In this document: positions 1-11,040 of the stretch, piece after piece
Layout of the letters: each line of letters opens with the position of its first letter
Position numbering within the stretch: position 1 is the stretch's first letter
Notes under the pieces: generated by a model
Database searches by the model: none
What the model was told of the DNA's origin: nothing
The model's input: the letters and a program-made list of their open reading frames with translations, nothing else
Position numbers and translations under genes: made by a program
Origin: Pomphorhynchus laevis
Taxonomy: Eukaryota; Acanthocephala; Palaeacanthocephala; Echinorhynchida; Pomphorhynchidae
DNA length: 64,000 nt
Direction: 5' to 3'
Assembly: GCA_012934845.2 (NCBI GenBank)
Contig: WNNJ02003378.1
Span: 99,831-163,830, forward strand

Positions 1-1790
1 AGTGCCATTACCCATGTCAGTGATTGGGATACGTTATCAGCTTCCCTCAAATATATCACAGACTGCGTCGCTCCATTGAAACCCTTACAAATCCTTGCTA
101 AACGCAAGCCTGCTTGGTTTGACGATAAGTTAGTGTGACTTTTAAGAAAACGCCATAAACTCTTTTAATCATCTTTGAATAATCAGGCACTTCGGTTAGA
201 ATATCTACAGTATCGTCGTCGCTTCAACTAAATGAAATTGTTGAACAGGCAAAAGCACGAATCGAAAATCCTGGAATTATATAAAGTTTCTTCCAAGCCG
301 TTCTGGATCTATGTAAATAAAAGTAGAAAAGTTATTTCATCAATTTCCCTTTCGACCCATGACGGTAAGATTACGAGAGATTCTGATAAAGTTGTGAGTA
401 TGTTGGCAGAGGCCTTTGATCTTATTTGTCCCACTCCAATTACAGATTTTCGTCCAGCGCAAATTCCTGAGACATTCGTCTCCCATATGCCATTAATTTC
501 TCCAGCAGAGGTATCACGGGAATTGCGTAAATTATCTTGTTACACGTCGGCTGGGCCGGACGACATTCATCCTTTTATTCTTCAAAAACTCCATGACCTG
601 CTAGCATTCCCATTATCAGAGATGTTTAACATGTCTCTATGTACATCATACATCCCTGATCAGTGGAAGCGATCTCACATTACTCCTATATACAAAAAAG
701 GGAACAGATAAGACCCGTCCAATTATCTTCCTGTAATTCTGACAAGCGTTGTATGTAAATGTCTTGAAAGGTTCGTGTATAGATACATAACTTCTCATAT
801 GGATAGATTTAAACTTCTGCACCATTATCAACATAGATTTCGCACTGGTCGATCATGCCTCAGTAATTTAATTATGGCTCGTGAAAATTGGGCAGATGTA
901 GTAGCGGAAGGGTGTGGGGTCGATATAATTTTTATCGATTTTAGCCGGGCGTTTGACCAAGTACCACATGATCATCTGCTAGTAGTTTTGGCTAAATACG
1001 GTATCGATCCCCATGTAGTTCGTTGGATTAGTTCGTTCTTGAGTCATATCAAGTAAGGCTATGCAGTAGTGTTTCTTCACAACGTCATGTTTGTGCCGGA
1101 GTGCCTCAAGGTACGGTTCTCGGCCCTTTACTGTTCAACATTTTCCTTCAGGATCTGTTATTAAGACTGAGATGCAAAATCCTAGCGTTTGCGGATGACC
1201 TCAAGTTATGGCAGTGCATTCAATCGTATCATGACTCTTTTCTGCTCCAAGAAGATTTAGATAATATCGTTAGGTGGAGTAATGAAACAGGACTGATGTT
1301 AAATATATCAAAGTGCTGCCACATGCACTTAGGACATAAGAAATTTTTTTCAGATATAAATTAGGTGCCGAGATAATTACGCAGGTACAATGCACAAGAG
1401 ATTTGGGAATACTTGTGCACGAGTCATTGAAGAGTCGTCCAAACACGGACAGAATCATCCAAACGACCAGGAAACTTAGCTATGTGGTCCGGAGGTGTTT
1501 TTGTAATCCATCGGCTTCCTGTCTTAAAATAATATACAATTCACTTATTCGTCCTATTATTGAATATTATATACCTGCAGTATTTCCATGTACACGTGGT
1601 GAGATAAATGAGCTTAGAAATGTCCTCCGTAGTTTGACGAGATCGTGCCATTCCCTCAGGAAATTGTCTTATAAGGACCGCTTGTGCAATATAGGAGTTC
1701 CTTCAGTCCGTACTAGTATAGTATGTCTTGATATTTTATGTTTTAGGGATATGTTATAATAATATTCAGAGCAGCCGGAACAACGACCAC
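1..1790 (+). mobile_element. CR1/Jockey-group LINE, 3' part (reverse transcriptase), decayed
   Basis: Non-LTR retrotransposon whose 5' part is cut off by the window start. Reverse-transcriptase blocks appear in order in open stretches at 232-711, 775-1056, 1101-1364 and 1403-1759: AGPDDIHP (block 1-2), a fingers region ending ITPIYKKGN, IDFSRAFDQVPHD (palm A), VPQGTVLGPLLF (block B) and LAFADDLKLW (catalytic FADD box). Stops and frame changes separate these stretches, for example the TAA after KKGNR at about 709-711, so the copy is dead. The C-terminal segment SYKDRLCNIGVPSVRT matches the style of the CR1-like element at 22.7-26.2 kb. Clade assignment within the CR1/Jockey group is by motif style only. 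The tail fades into AT-rich DNA near 1790. Confidence 0.85.
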
Positions 1791-2052
1791 ATATAAAACG
1801 TTAAAAGCCGTCATACCTCTATGATTATATGGTGGGAAGAATGTCGTAATACACTCACATGACAATGCCATGTTTTATTACCTAACCTGTTTCTTTTGGA
1901 TATTCACTTGTATAAATTAAATCAGCTAACTGAGTCTACGTATTGTTATATAATTATAAAATAAACAAAACATAATAATGCTAAATCAAAATTTAATAAT
2001 TAAATAATAAAATTAATAATTGTTTTTAGATTTTCTATAATTTAAATCAAGT

Positions 2053-2083
<31 letters not shown>

Positions 2084-3448
2084 ATTTAAAATAAACGTCA
2101 TTTTTATGAATTGACTAATAAATAACAGACGTATAAATAACAAAAGCATCTGCAATTGTTTGGTTCACTAATCATGGGGCACATAAGCACAAATTTATAT
2201 TTAGAAGGTCATTAATGTTTAATGTATGTTGATGAAAACACTCATATGTGAATAATGTTCATACAAGTATCGAGCATATGTATCGAGCTCATTGGTTTTA
2301 AGACTGACTTTAAGTATACATGTAAAAAGGTTTGGATCAATTGATGCATATAATTACTAGCGCGTACTGGTCATTGTAAATTTTAACTTGAAGCCCTGGT
2401 GGATTATGTTTATTGATGATGAAATTACTGCAACATTTGATTTTTGAGGTTTATTAACTATCCTTATAATATTCAGTAAAGCAGTTTAGTCTTTGAGAGA
2501 ATTTGTATTCAACAAAATAAAGTAGATTATGCGCTGGTTATTTGATTGTACATCTGCTAACTCTGCGAATAATTCTAGATTGTTTTTATGGTTAAATATT
2601 ACATAATTACTTTATTTTACTAGTAAGAAATTTCGAAATTATACATCAATCCTTAATTAGAAGGCACAGCTTTTATCCTTTCCAATCAAACGATTTTACC
2701 TTATTTAAGTAATAGCCGTCGTTATTTAATTCTTAACTACAAGTTTAAACCATTTTAAGACTTGAATATCGATGCATGATTTCTCGCAATTATCTCTACT
2801 GTATGCAACCATTTTTCTAAATAATTTTATTTGAAAATTTCTAAACTCGAACAAAATTACTGATTATTTCCTAATTGTTTTTCAAGAATTAGTTAATTCT
2901 ATACATGTGCCAACGTCATAAAATATTAAAAATCTAGATACTGATTCGGGGTAAGCCGTAATAAAATAATCAACATTCTATTTTTTAATCTAGTTTCATA
3001 TCTTTGATGCAAATTGTTAGATAAGAAGCACTTTAACTAAAATATATTCTTGGGGGTATAATTGCTCTTTAAGTTTCAATAAATTTCAGAAGTAGTAAAG
3101 TTTCCGTCATAATTTTAAGCCAATATGTTTTAAGTCAATTATCTTTTCTAAATTGCCACTTTGGATAAATATCGATTAGTAACGTATATTATGAAATTCC
3201 CTAACAACAATCAAATCTATCAATAAAAGCTCATCAAGCGATTTTTTAGCTAATTTTGTTTGACATCATTAGAATTTAAATTTTACGATAATGATTTTAA
3301 AGGTAGTTCGAATAGTAGTTTTATGGTCAACTTTGGTTAATCACAGACCGTCTTTTAAAATGAAACTGGTCTAGGCGTATCCGAATATATTTCTATTTTA
3401 CTTTGCCTTCTATCACCTATTTTTCCGTATTCTTTGAATATTCTGAAA
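1791..3448. other. AT-rich intergenic stretch
   Basis: Apart from the AT-rich repeat copy at 1905-2135, I see no gene, RNA gene or recognisable element here. Open stretches are short and of low complexity. Confidence 0.5.
1905..2135 (+). repeat. AT-rich dispersed repeat, copy 1 of 5
   Basis: One end carries AACTGAGTCTACGTATT and the other GACTAATAAATAACAGACG, with an AT-rich body of poly-A/T runs between. Diverged copies occur at 7845-8015 (same strand) and, reverse-complemented, at 9358-9565, 31025-31170 and 33285-33425. The shared boundaries show a defined element of about 170-230 bp with no coding capacity. It may be a nonautonomous transposon or the terminal part of a retroelement. No target duplication was resolved in the surrounding AT-rich DNA. 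Confidence 0.7.
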
Positions 3449-3932
3449 CAGGGGCGGTTAACAAGTCGAACGCGGTCGACCGGTCGATCGCTGTGAGGTT
3501 AATTTTGGTCGATCGCTTACATTGCCTGTACTGAAGTTTCAGGCACAATGACTTTTGAAGCGATTGTAGTAAACAAAAAATTTAAAATATATATCGCATT
3601 TTAAGTTAATAAAAATCTGTTTGAAAAAGTTTAAGAAAATATATTATTTAGGCACCACATGTACGGAATAAGCTATCATAACCTGTGTCCAGAAATGTAT
3701 TTTCTTTATGAGTCCATATCTCGAAATCTTAATAAATGGTTTAAAAATAGTTTTTAGCATATACTTTACTTATCTACATCTCTGTAATGTACCTTATACT
3801 GAAATACATAAACATAGTGTGCATTTTATACTCATTATCTTCCTTAGACTGCACCTATGACAGCAAGACGATCGCGACACACTTTTAAGATAAAAAAGTA
3901 TATCTTATATACAAAAAGGTTGATCACCCCTG
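3449..3932. mobile_element. hAT-type nonautonomous transposon (MITE), 484 bp
   Basis: The left end starts CAGGGGCGGTTAAC and the right end, read on the minus strand, starts CAGGGGTGATCAAC; these imperfect terminal inverted repeats have the CAGGGG start typical of hAT elements. The bases just outside are TTCTGAAA (3441-3448) and CTCTAAAA (3933-3940), an 8-bp direct repeat with two differences and the TCT..AA core common at hAT targets. There is no transposase frame inside, so it needs a transposase supplied elsewhere. The differences between the ends and between the target repeats suggest an old insertion. An open stretch at 3844-4104 (-) crosses the right end and has no recognisable content. 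Confidence 0.7.
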
Positions 3933-4554
3933 CTCTAAAACATCTGAAAGTATTCATATAGTTGTTTATATCCTGCTGAAGAAAATGGTGCAGTATACCA
4001 CGCATTTCTTCAACAAAAGATGACTCTAATACTGCTTGTATCAATACAACGTTTCTTGTACTACATATATTCATTTTTTCAATCGTGAATCCTGTTATAT
4101 CCATTAATCCTTATATTGATTACTTCGCAATTAACTTATTATAACATATGCAGATAATATCGCAGTTTGGTTTCTAAATCAGAAATGTGATTACCTTGTT
4201 TCTTAAATATGGTAATTCTTTAAGATCATATTCTTCATTTACCATTATTATTTAAGCTCGTTATTCACGCTAAATCGTAGGGGATAGTCTTTCATGACAT
4301 GCTACCTACTAATAGAAACATTTAGGAAGCTAGAACCATACAATTTTTTTTAGATTCTTTTTACTGGCACGGCTTTATTTTGTCACTAAATTGAACTTAT
4401 TTAATCTAAGAATGTATAGACACTCCGAAAAATAATAATAGCTAAAACGGCTTAACTTATAACATAAAATTGTCATTTAGCTAGGTCGTAGGTGTATTAG
4501 CACCGTTTCCAACTTAATATTATTTATTACATAAAGTACTGTGAAAAAAAAGTG
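3933..4554. other. AT-rich stretch without gene
   Basis: Nothing recognisable is seen between the hAT-type element and the structured island at 4555. Confidence 0.45.
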
Positions 4555-4985
4555 GGAAATTGCGTAGCCAGCGCTACCCACAGTGTCTTCGGGTTACGGA
4601 CAGGCGAACGACCACCAGATATGGTGGTTAGCTACTAAATAAGCGAGATTTGATTTCACGAATAAGTAGTCGCTGAAAGCTAGGAGGCAATGCCATCGCG
4701 GTGGTGGACTTAGGTGTGACACCTTAAGTCCTACTAAAAATCCATTTAATCTTTAGCGGGCTTGACATTGTAACATGGCGAGTATGTCCCTCCATTAAAT
4801 AAGGGTTTGTTACCTGTTGCCGAGCAGGTGCTGCAAATGGGTCTGCAGCGGCTAGGGATCACCGCCGATAACTATGATTGTCTCGTTTAATCGTATATGT
4901 CTGTATAGTACCATAACCCATTGAGAGTGGTGACCTCTTTTTCGGTATTACAACCTCATGCAGCATAAAGTATTGGACTAAAAAT
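4555..4985. other. GC-richer island with a chain of short stem-loops, unidentified
   Basis: This ~430-bp block stands out from its AT-rich surroundings. It holds at least five short perfect or near-perfect hairpins in a row: GTAGC/GCTAC (4564-4577), ACCACCA/TGGTGGT (4611-4628), GGACTTAGGTGT/ACACCTTAAGTCC with one bulge (4706-4731), ACCTG/CAGGT (4812-4829) and GCTGCA/TGCAGC (4830-4849). No frame is open across it, and I find no tRNA A/B box pair or ribosomal RNA motif. It could be the 5' leader or 3' tail of an unrecognised retroelement, or a structured non-coding RNA. Only its unusual composition and pairing are supported. Confidence 0.4.
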
Positions 4986-5436
4986 GTCAGAAATTATTGT
5001 TTAAAAGATTATATTTATATCAATTCGCAAATGTTGCATAATTGTTTCTAAATAATAATTTAAACCTTTATGTTAAAGATACGGAAGTTGCAAAAGCGCA
5101 AATAACTTGATTGTATGTTTCTACTCTTAACAAATCTTCCTTCGTTCCGAATTTATTTTCTCTTTATTGATTTTGAAATTCAATTTTTTTGAAAAATACA
5201 TACCTACGATTACTTTTTGAAGAAAAAAAATCAAATAGAAAGTGGTGATAACGTTTGCAGCTCGGTCAATAAAAAATTACATTAGTGGATTACAAGTTTT
5301 TTAACATTTAGATGCAGCTCTGTTTGTTATATTTGCAGATTAGGAAAAAGTCCGTGTCGATATAGCCTGTAAACCGGCAAAACATATAAAGGATGGTAAA
5401 CGTTTCAAAGTAGTTGCTTATTTAAATGCTTATTAT
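4986..5436. other. 3' flank of the minus-strand gene, AT-rich
   Basis: Short AT-rich spacer with no recognisable feature. It lies downstream of the stop codon of the minus-strand 569-codon gene, so any polyadenylation signal of that gene should fall here. I do not see an unambiguous one. Confidence 0.4.
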
Positions 5437-7146
5437 TTAATTGATAATATAATGTCCCGGATAAATAGCCAGACAATACAACAATGAAGTAATCGTACAA
5501 TCGTGAATGAATAGATAATTTTTCCATGATTTTAGAATGTTACGAATAAGCTCTGATAGATATACTGTCAATTCGTTATTACTGATGCTAGAAGAATTTA
5601 ACTGTTGCATTGTCTTTTGTAAAGACCGAAGTCCGACAGTAATGCATAATTCCTTGTAACCGCACCTAAGTGACATTGGTCGTGATAATGCAGTGTCAAT
5701 ATAGTTGCCCATAAAATTTAGCGAAAGTAATTTTAATTTACGTTGCCAGTCATTGTTAAATGACGATAAACTTACTGACGAATCGCATATTGAACATACC
5801 CATAGAGCTTCCCCGATATCAAGTCCGCATGATAGGGCATTGATATGACGAATTCTAACTTGAACCATTTCATTGAGCTCACTTATCTCATTAGAGAGAT
5901 CTTCGTGTGGGCTAACTTCCGATTTCTGCTTTTCACATATTTCAACATTCCAGTCGTGCAACACAGCGAATACAGCTAAACAAATGAATGTGTCGAGAAG
6001 TCCTTCACATTTTACAATTGGGACTGTTAGGTAATTGTTCATTTTCCAGTGAAGTGCCAATAGTTTAAATGGTTTCTTATTATTATGATCGGTATTATCA
6101 TCATTTGCATCATCGACATGGTATTCGTGTTCATTTTCTGTGGCCTTATCATGGCAAAATTTTCTGTATACATGTTTTCCTAGGCGAATTGCCGCTTTAC
6201 CATAAGTTTCATCCTCACATACTTTTGATGTTTGAAGCAGGGCGAACATCCACTTGCATATTTGATGAATATGTTGTCCGTTTTGTATATCTTTGTAATG
6301 TCGCCCTATGTTGTTGTAGTTCGGATTACAATCTAACTGAGAAACACAAGTCGTCCTTATGCCATTTGAAAGTGGATTTTCGTTCATAATCTTTACTTCT
6401 ACCAATTCAGTTGTTGATTCGTCGCTGGCATCTTCGTCAGATGAACGACTATACGAACTCCGTGAATCACAACTTTCTATAGATAAGGTATTATCATTGT
6501 CGTCATCAGATAAGCTGTAATCATTATCGCTCGTGCTAGCTTCATCAACAAAGGATGATTCGTCTTCCGATCCTCCATTAATTTCTTCTTCAGATATATG
6601 TTGTAATCTTAGTGACGGATTATTAATGATGTTATCGTTTTGACTGTTTCTAATAGCAGTCACCTTACTTTTGATATTAGGTCGCACATATTTGCTGGCA
6701 ACAATAATAGGCTCATTGTGACCTAGCGTGTTGTGCACAACTCTAATTAGTGCAAAAGCAGATTCAAGATATTTGTTGTCACCTGAAAGTGTATACATGT
6801 TAAGATAATTAATGACTCCAAGGGATTCGGCCATCAATGATTCCGGTTTGTAATTATTATTTGAATCGGCGGAGATAGGTTTATCACTGTCAATTGGTAT
6901 TCCATTACTCGAATTATCCGTTTCTGTTCTACAATTAGCATCATCTTGTCCCTCGTTTGAAGTAGAAATTGTTTCGTTAATTAATTGAACACTACCATCT
7001 ACCGTAGCTGAAATATTAATGTTTTCAGCAATAGCCGTAGTGTTGTCTATATCGATTAAGTTATTCTGCTTTTCATTTACTATCAGAACGTTATACACTT
7101 TGTTCTGGATTATATCCAATTCGTATATTATCTGCTTTGAAGTCAT
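5437..7146 (-). CDS. Intronless 569-aa protein, six-hairpin-glycosidase-like family (uncharacterised)
   Basis: A single open frame of 569 codons starts at the ATG at 7146 and ends at TAA at 5437. Motifs I recall from an uncharacterised (alpha/alpha)6-barrel family of bacteria and fungi appear in the usual order: SLMAESLGVINYLNMYTLSGD and the following KYLESAFALIRVVHNTLG (residues ~103-142), NPLSNGIR (~257-264), GQHIHQICKWMFALLQ (~290-305), LHWKMNNYLTVP (~365-376), GLDIGEALWV (~441-450) and YKELCITVGLRSL (~497-509). Between the first two lies an insertion of about 110 residues, with a Ser/Asp/Glu-rich stretch at ~185-250, not typical of that family. There is no signal peptide or membrane segment, so a soluble intracellular location is likely. 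Codon use is AT-rich like the host. Absence of introns may mean a retrocopy, an ancestral single-exon gene or lateral gain. Enzymatic function is unknown. The reading frame is secure; the family is recalled, not searched. Confidence 0.6.
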   Translation of the reverse strand: MTSKQIIYELDIIQNKVYNVLIVNEKQNNLIDIDNTTAIAENINISATVDGSVQLINETISTSNEGQDDANCRTETDNSSNGIPIDSDKPISADSNNNYKPESLMAESLGVINYLNMYTLSGDNKYLESAFALIRVVHNTLGHNEPIIVASKYVRPNIKSKVTAIRNSQNDNIINNPSLRLQHISEEEINGGSEDESSFVDEASTSDNDYSLSDDDNDNTLSIESCDSRSSYSRSSDEDASDESTTELVEVKIMNENPLSNGIRTTCVSQLDCNPNYNNIGRHYKDIQNGQHIHQICKWMFALLQTSKVCEDETYGKAAIRLGKHVYRKFCHDKATENEHEYHVDDANDDNTDHNNKKPFKLLALHWKMNNYLTVPIVKCEGLLDTFICLAVFAVLHDWNVEICEKQKSEVSPHEDLSNEISELNEMVQVRIRHINALSCGLDIGEALWVCSICDSSVSLSSFNNDWQRKLKLLSLNFMGNYIDTALSRPMSLRCGYKELCITVGLRSLQKTMQQLNSSSISNNELTVYLSELIRNILKSWKNYLFIHDCTITSLLYCLAIYPGHYIIN

Positions 7147-7844
7147 ATTCAGTTGGACTTTGATAGCTAACTACAAATAACGATCGTAAATTGCAAATAA
7201 TTTTAAGATAAAAAATTCGAATATTGCAGATTTAAAAAATGTGATCATTACTTATAAAATACTTCCGGATTGTCGATATTGAACCATATTATTGAAATGT
7301 GCATTTTTGGAGTGACTGCCTAAGTAGCTTACAAGACCAGTTATATAAATACAACACTTGCTACCTAAAACCGTTTCCATATAATACGACCAAATATTGA
7401 TATTACTGATTAGCTTGCTATTTCATAGTGCTAGATGGGACAGTAATATATAAGCTATATAGAATACTTTATGTATTAGTTTTAACAGAATACTGTCTAC
7501 TTATAATAGATTTGATAACTGCGGCAATTATCAAAAGATTTAATTATTAACTGTGATTTTCAATAAAAATAATAATTTATAATTTAAACTGATTTAAGCA
7601 AAAGTAAAATATTTGTAGTTATAAATAGTTAAAATATGGATATTCTATTAAAGCTGTCATATATAAAAGCGATGCCATGTAAATAGTGAATTTATCTCAC
7701 AACTATTAACCAAACTCTTTTAAACTTTCCTTCACAAATCAGTTTTGAGTTACAAAAGGTAGATATGGGTATAATCGGAAAATCATTACTACTAATTGTG
7801 TGATATTTAAAAGTATCGAAGTGTTATAACTGCTTATCATCAGA
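7147..7844. other. Upstream region of the minus-strand gene
   Basis: AT-rich DNA upstream of the ATG at 7146. A TATAAG-like string lies on the minus strand near 7250-7260, about 100 bp before the start codon. In DNA this AT-rich it is weak promoter evidence. Nothing else is recognisable. Confidence 0.3.
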
Positions 7845-8015
7845 CCAAATAACTGAATCTACGTATTTTATATTATCTATAAATTAAAAATAAAGATAAA
7901 TAATAAATGATTATATAAGATTTTATACAATTTATATTTATATCAAGTTAAAATTCAAAATTGAAATTTAAAATAAAAGTCAATTTTTTGAATTGACTAA
8001 TATAAATAAGAGACG
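7845..8015 (+). repeat. AT-rich dispersed repeat, copy 2 of 5
   Basis: Diverged copy of the repeat at 1905-2135, with matching ends (AACTGAATCTACGTATT and TTGACTAATATAAATAAGAGACG). With the reversed copy at 9358-9565 it brackets the pair of Penelope-like fragments between 8030 and 9357, giving a 1.7-kb unit with long inverted ends. Confidence 0.65.
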
Positions 8016-8029
8016 ATGTAGTCGAATAA

Positions 8030-8290
8030 TGAATAGAGGTCATCACGAGGAACTGCTATATTATCAGGTTTCGACCCCCTATCTCTCGAGCCAACATAAC
8101 AGCGGGGCCAAATACGAGCTAATAAAGTATTTTATCTGTGAAATTTGATTATTTAGTGTACCTTATTCTAATACAAAGGAAATTGTTTATTATCCATAAA
8201 AATTTTTGCTGAATAGTTTAAATAAATTTTGAATAAAATTTTGTTGATTTGTTTATTGTAAATTTAATATTTTAATAATATCACTATTTT
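8030..8290 (-). mobile_element. Penelope-like element, 3' end fragment
   Basis: On the minus strand this matches the 3' end of the copy at 8590-9357: end of the reverse-transcriptase gene, then TTGTATTAGAATAAGG, then a ~150-bp untranslated segment with CCCCGCTGTTATGTTGG and GTCGAAACCTGAT. The two copies point away from each other. A third copy of the same tail lies at 54.5-54.7 kb. It is a short, decayed fossil. Confidence 0.7.
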
Positions 8291-8429
8291 AAAATATATA
8301 ATATTATAAAATAATATATTATATAATATACAATATATAATATTATAAATACGATACTTATATAATACTTGGTATTTTGGTTTGGAATTTAAGCAATAAA
8401 CTTTTAACGCCTACGTTACGTGGAAGATA

Positions 8430-8530
8430 AAATAAGCGAAAATTCTTCCGTCCGTAATTAGAATGTGTAGCAAAGATAAATAAGCTGATATTCTTCCGTA
8501 ATTAGAATGTGCTGCAAAGACAATTATTCG
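8430..8530 (+). repeat. Two-copy direct repeat, ~50 bp
   Basis: ATTCTTCCG..CGTAATTAGAATGTG is followed about 53 bp later by a close copy, both ending in GCAAAGA. It is a local duplication between the two Penelope-like fragments. Confidence 0.55.
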
Positions 8531-8589
8531 ATAATAAGCAGAACTCACTCTGCAATAAACAAAACTGAAGGGATCAATCTGTAAATGAG

Positions 8590-9357
8590 GTTTTATTACC
8601 TCCAATGGGAGGTAATAGTAGCCCAATTATAGCTAAGTTATTTTTAAGCTTTATGGAATATGAATTTGTTCATAACTGTGTAAAAACTAAATCTAAACAA
8701 TATAAATATATGAAATATATGTTTCGATACATTGCTGATATATGTGTATTTAATTCTAATAATTTTTATTCAATTAGTGAACAAATTTATCCCAGAAAGC
8801 CTTATTCTTAACAAAACCAATATTGATGATAAAGAAGGTGTATATCTTGATATGAACATTAAATTGACATTAACTAAAACGACTATTAATTTATATCGTA
8901 AAGATGACATATTTAAATTTACAAGAAACATATTTTTGCATGAGCATTCATGCATACCATATAATATAAAATATAATACATTAAATAATGAAATTTTAAG
9001 AATTGCAACAATATGTAATGATATTGGCTTTCTTCAAAATCATTTAAATAATTTAATAGATGTATATTTTAAACTAGGTTACTATAAAAATACCATCAAA
9101 CAGAAAATAGTAAAATATATAAATCAGCACAATGATATTAAAAATAAATTTAAAATCATTAGCTAAAAATTTTTATGGATGGATAATAAATAATATACTT
9201 TGTATTAGAATAAGATACTATATAATCAAATTTGATCGGAGAAAATACGTCCTTAGCACGTATTTGACCCCGCTGCTATGTTGTGTCCAGGAATAGTGGC
9301 CGAAACCTGATAGCATAGCAGTTCCTCCTGATTATCTCTAATCCTTATTCTAATACA
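8590..9357 (+). mobile_element. Penelope-like element, reverse-transcriptase C-terminal half and 3' tail
   Basis: The encoded pieces show MGGNSSPIIAKLF (the MGSPLSP..A block of Penelope-like reverse transcriptases), FRYIADICVFN (catalytic palm region, normally R-Y-x-D-D) and the C-terminal region VYLDMNIKLTLTK, then [11 protein letters not shown], ending about 9166. No GIY-YIG endonuclease follows, so the lineage resembles endonuclease-lacking Penelope-like elements. The non-coding tail, 9167-9357, is bounded by TTGTATTAGAATAAG and its reverse complement CTTATTCTAATACAA. The copy is truncated at its 5' side and broken in a few places. Related fragments lie at 8030-8290 (-) and 54.3-55.1 kb (-). 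Confidence 0.75.
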
Positions 9358-9565
9358 ACGTCTGTTATTTATTAGTCAATTCATAAAAATAACTTTTATT
9401 TTAAATTTCAATTTTTTTATTTAGATTGATTTAAATTATAAAAAAATCTTAAAACAATTATTAATTTTATTATTTAATTATTAAAATTTTGATTTAGCAT
9501 TATTATGTTTTGTTTATTTTATAATTATATTAAATACGTAGACTCAGTTAGCTTATTTGATTCAT
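9358..9565 (-). repeat. AT-rich dispersed repeat, copy 3 of 5
   Basis: Reverse complement of the repeat at 1905-2135: begins CGTCTGTTATTTATTAGTC directly after the Penelope-like tail and ends AATACGTAGACTCAGTTAG. It forms the right arm of the 7845-9565 inverted unit. Confidence 0.7.
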
Positions 9566-11040
9566 TAACTGTGATATTACTACATTTAAACAACTGGTCA
9601 CAATAAAATTGCAATAAATTCGAAACGTATAATTACAAAGTTGTTGCTTTATTGATGTTTAAACCGATTTTAGTAAGTAATCGCATTTCGAAGTGAGTAC
9701 ATCTTAATTGGAACTTGAATCTCACTTCATAACCGTTATTTGTCTTTTGATCTCTATTTTCAAATAGAGCCATCATCGACATCGGTCATAACATAATTTT
9801 TATTCCGTTCTGCTTTTGGCTATTTTCTTTCTCAAAACAAAATGCTTCTAGTTTACTATCTATTTAAAGATTATTACGCGGGTGTACAAACCCCGAAGAA
9901 TGTCATGCTATCTTAAAGAATTTATTAATGGATTGTTATATTTAAATTGTTATATTAATGGATTATTATATTCATCGCGTAACTATCTAACAGTAAACAG
10001 CAACATTTAAAATTTTGTTTTTTCTAGGTATGTAATAGCTGGCAACTTTCTAAAATTAAAAGGTTTGATTTTCTTTGCCTCAATGATGGTTAAATTATCA
10101 AAAACATTTCAAATATGAATTTAAGTTAATAACGCATCTTGCTCTAATTAAAATATTACTCCGAAGGAATACGTAGCATTTTAATTCGTAAATTATCTAT
10201 CATTTGATGAAAAACATTGAAACTGTACGCAATATTAGTTCGACCAGAAAGCATCTATTAATCAACTTTTAATGCACGTACTCTTAATGACTTCTAATAC
10301 GCACGATCTTAATGAACCATTTTTAGGTTTGTGCGGATTTTAAAATTGTAATTCATGCTTCTGAAGCCACATAAGCAAAGGTGTTCCCGGACCTGATTAA
10401 ATTGTATGCGAACCAGATGAACTTCGTTGAACAATATATGTCTTACAGTATATTTTACTCAAATAGATATGGTTTAGTTTAGACATAACGCGTTATAATC
10501 AATTATTTGTTACAAAAGGGCTTACTTTTAAATAGTAGTTTACCTGTATTATACAACAATGTCAAATGATTTTTAAGAAATAATATTTTTATATCAATTT
10601 CGATTTGCAAGGAGTGTTAGACAACTTTACATCTGAATCATATGCAAGTATTAACAATACATTTTTGGTTATAATAAAATTAATTCTAATATTTTTTATT
10701 TTTAAAGTAAATATTAAGATTCAAACAACGATACTTCTATGAGCGAGACTAATATTTAATATTTATAATATAATATTATAATTATAATATAATTTATAAT
10801 ATTTTAATATTTCTGTGTAGATATGATAACACACTCTATATAACAAAAGTAAAAATTACCAAAGTAACCAAAATACAAGTACATTATTTATTTTAATATG
10901 AAGTTATAAAAAAGTTCTCAAATATAAAATAAAACATAAAGTTTAAAAAGCATTAAAAACAGTATATATAACATAACGTTTTGTAATTTAACTTGATTCA
11001 GCATCTATGAGCTGAAATTCTTCTGAAATTCTTCTGAAAT
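9566..11040. other. AT-rich stretch without gene
   Basis: No coding, RNA or mobile feature recognised in either strand; open stretches are short and compositionally random. Confidence 0.45.

Noticed and set aside
3844-4104. 86-codon open frame (-)
   Set aside because: It crosses the right end of the hAT-type element and shows no motif; chance frame.
8030-9357. GTCGAAACCTGAT...AGCAGTTCCTC.TGAT.A in the Penelope-like 3' tails as a hammerhead
   Set aside because: The motif order resembles the 11-kb core, but only 4 nt would remain for stem I, stem II does not pair, and each copy lacks a core base.
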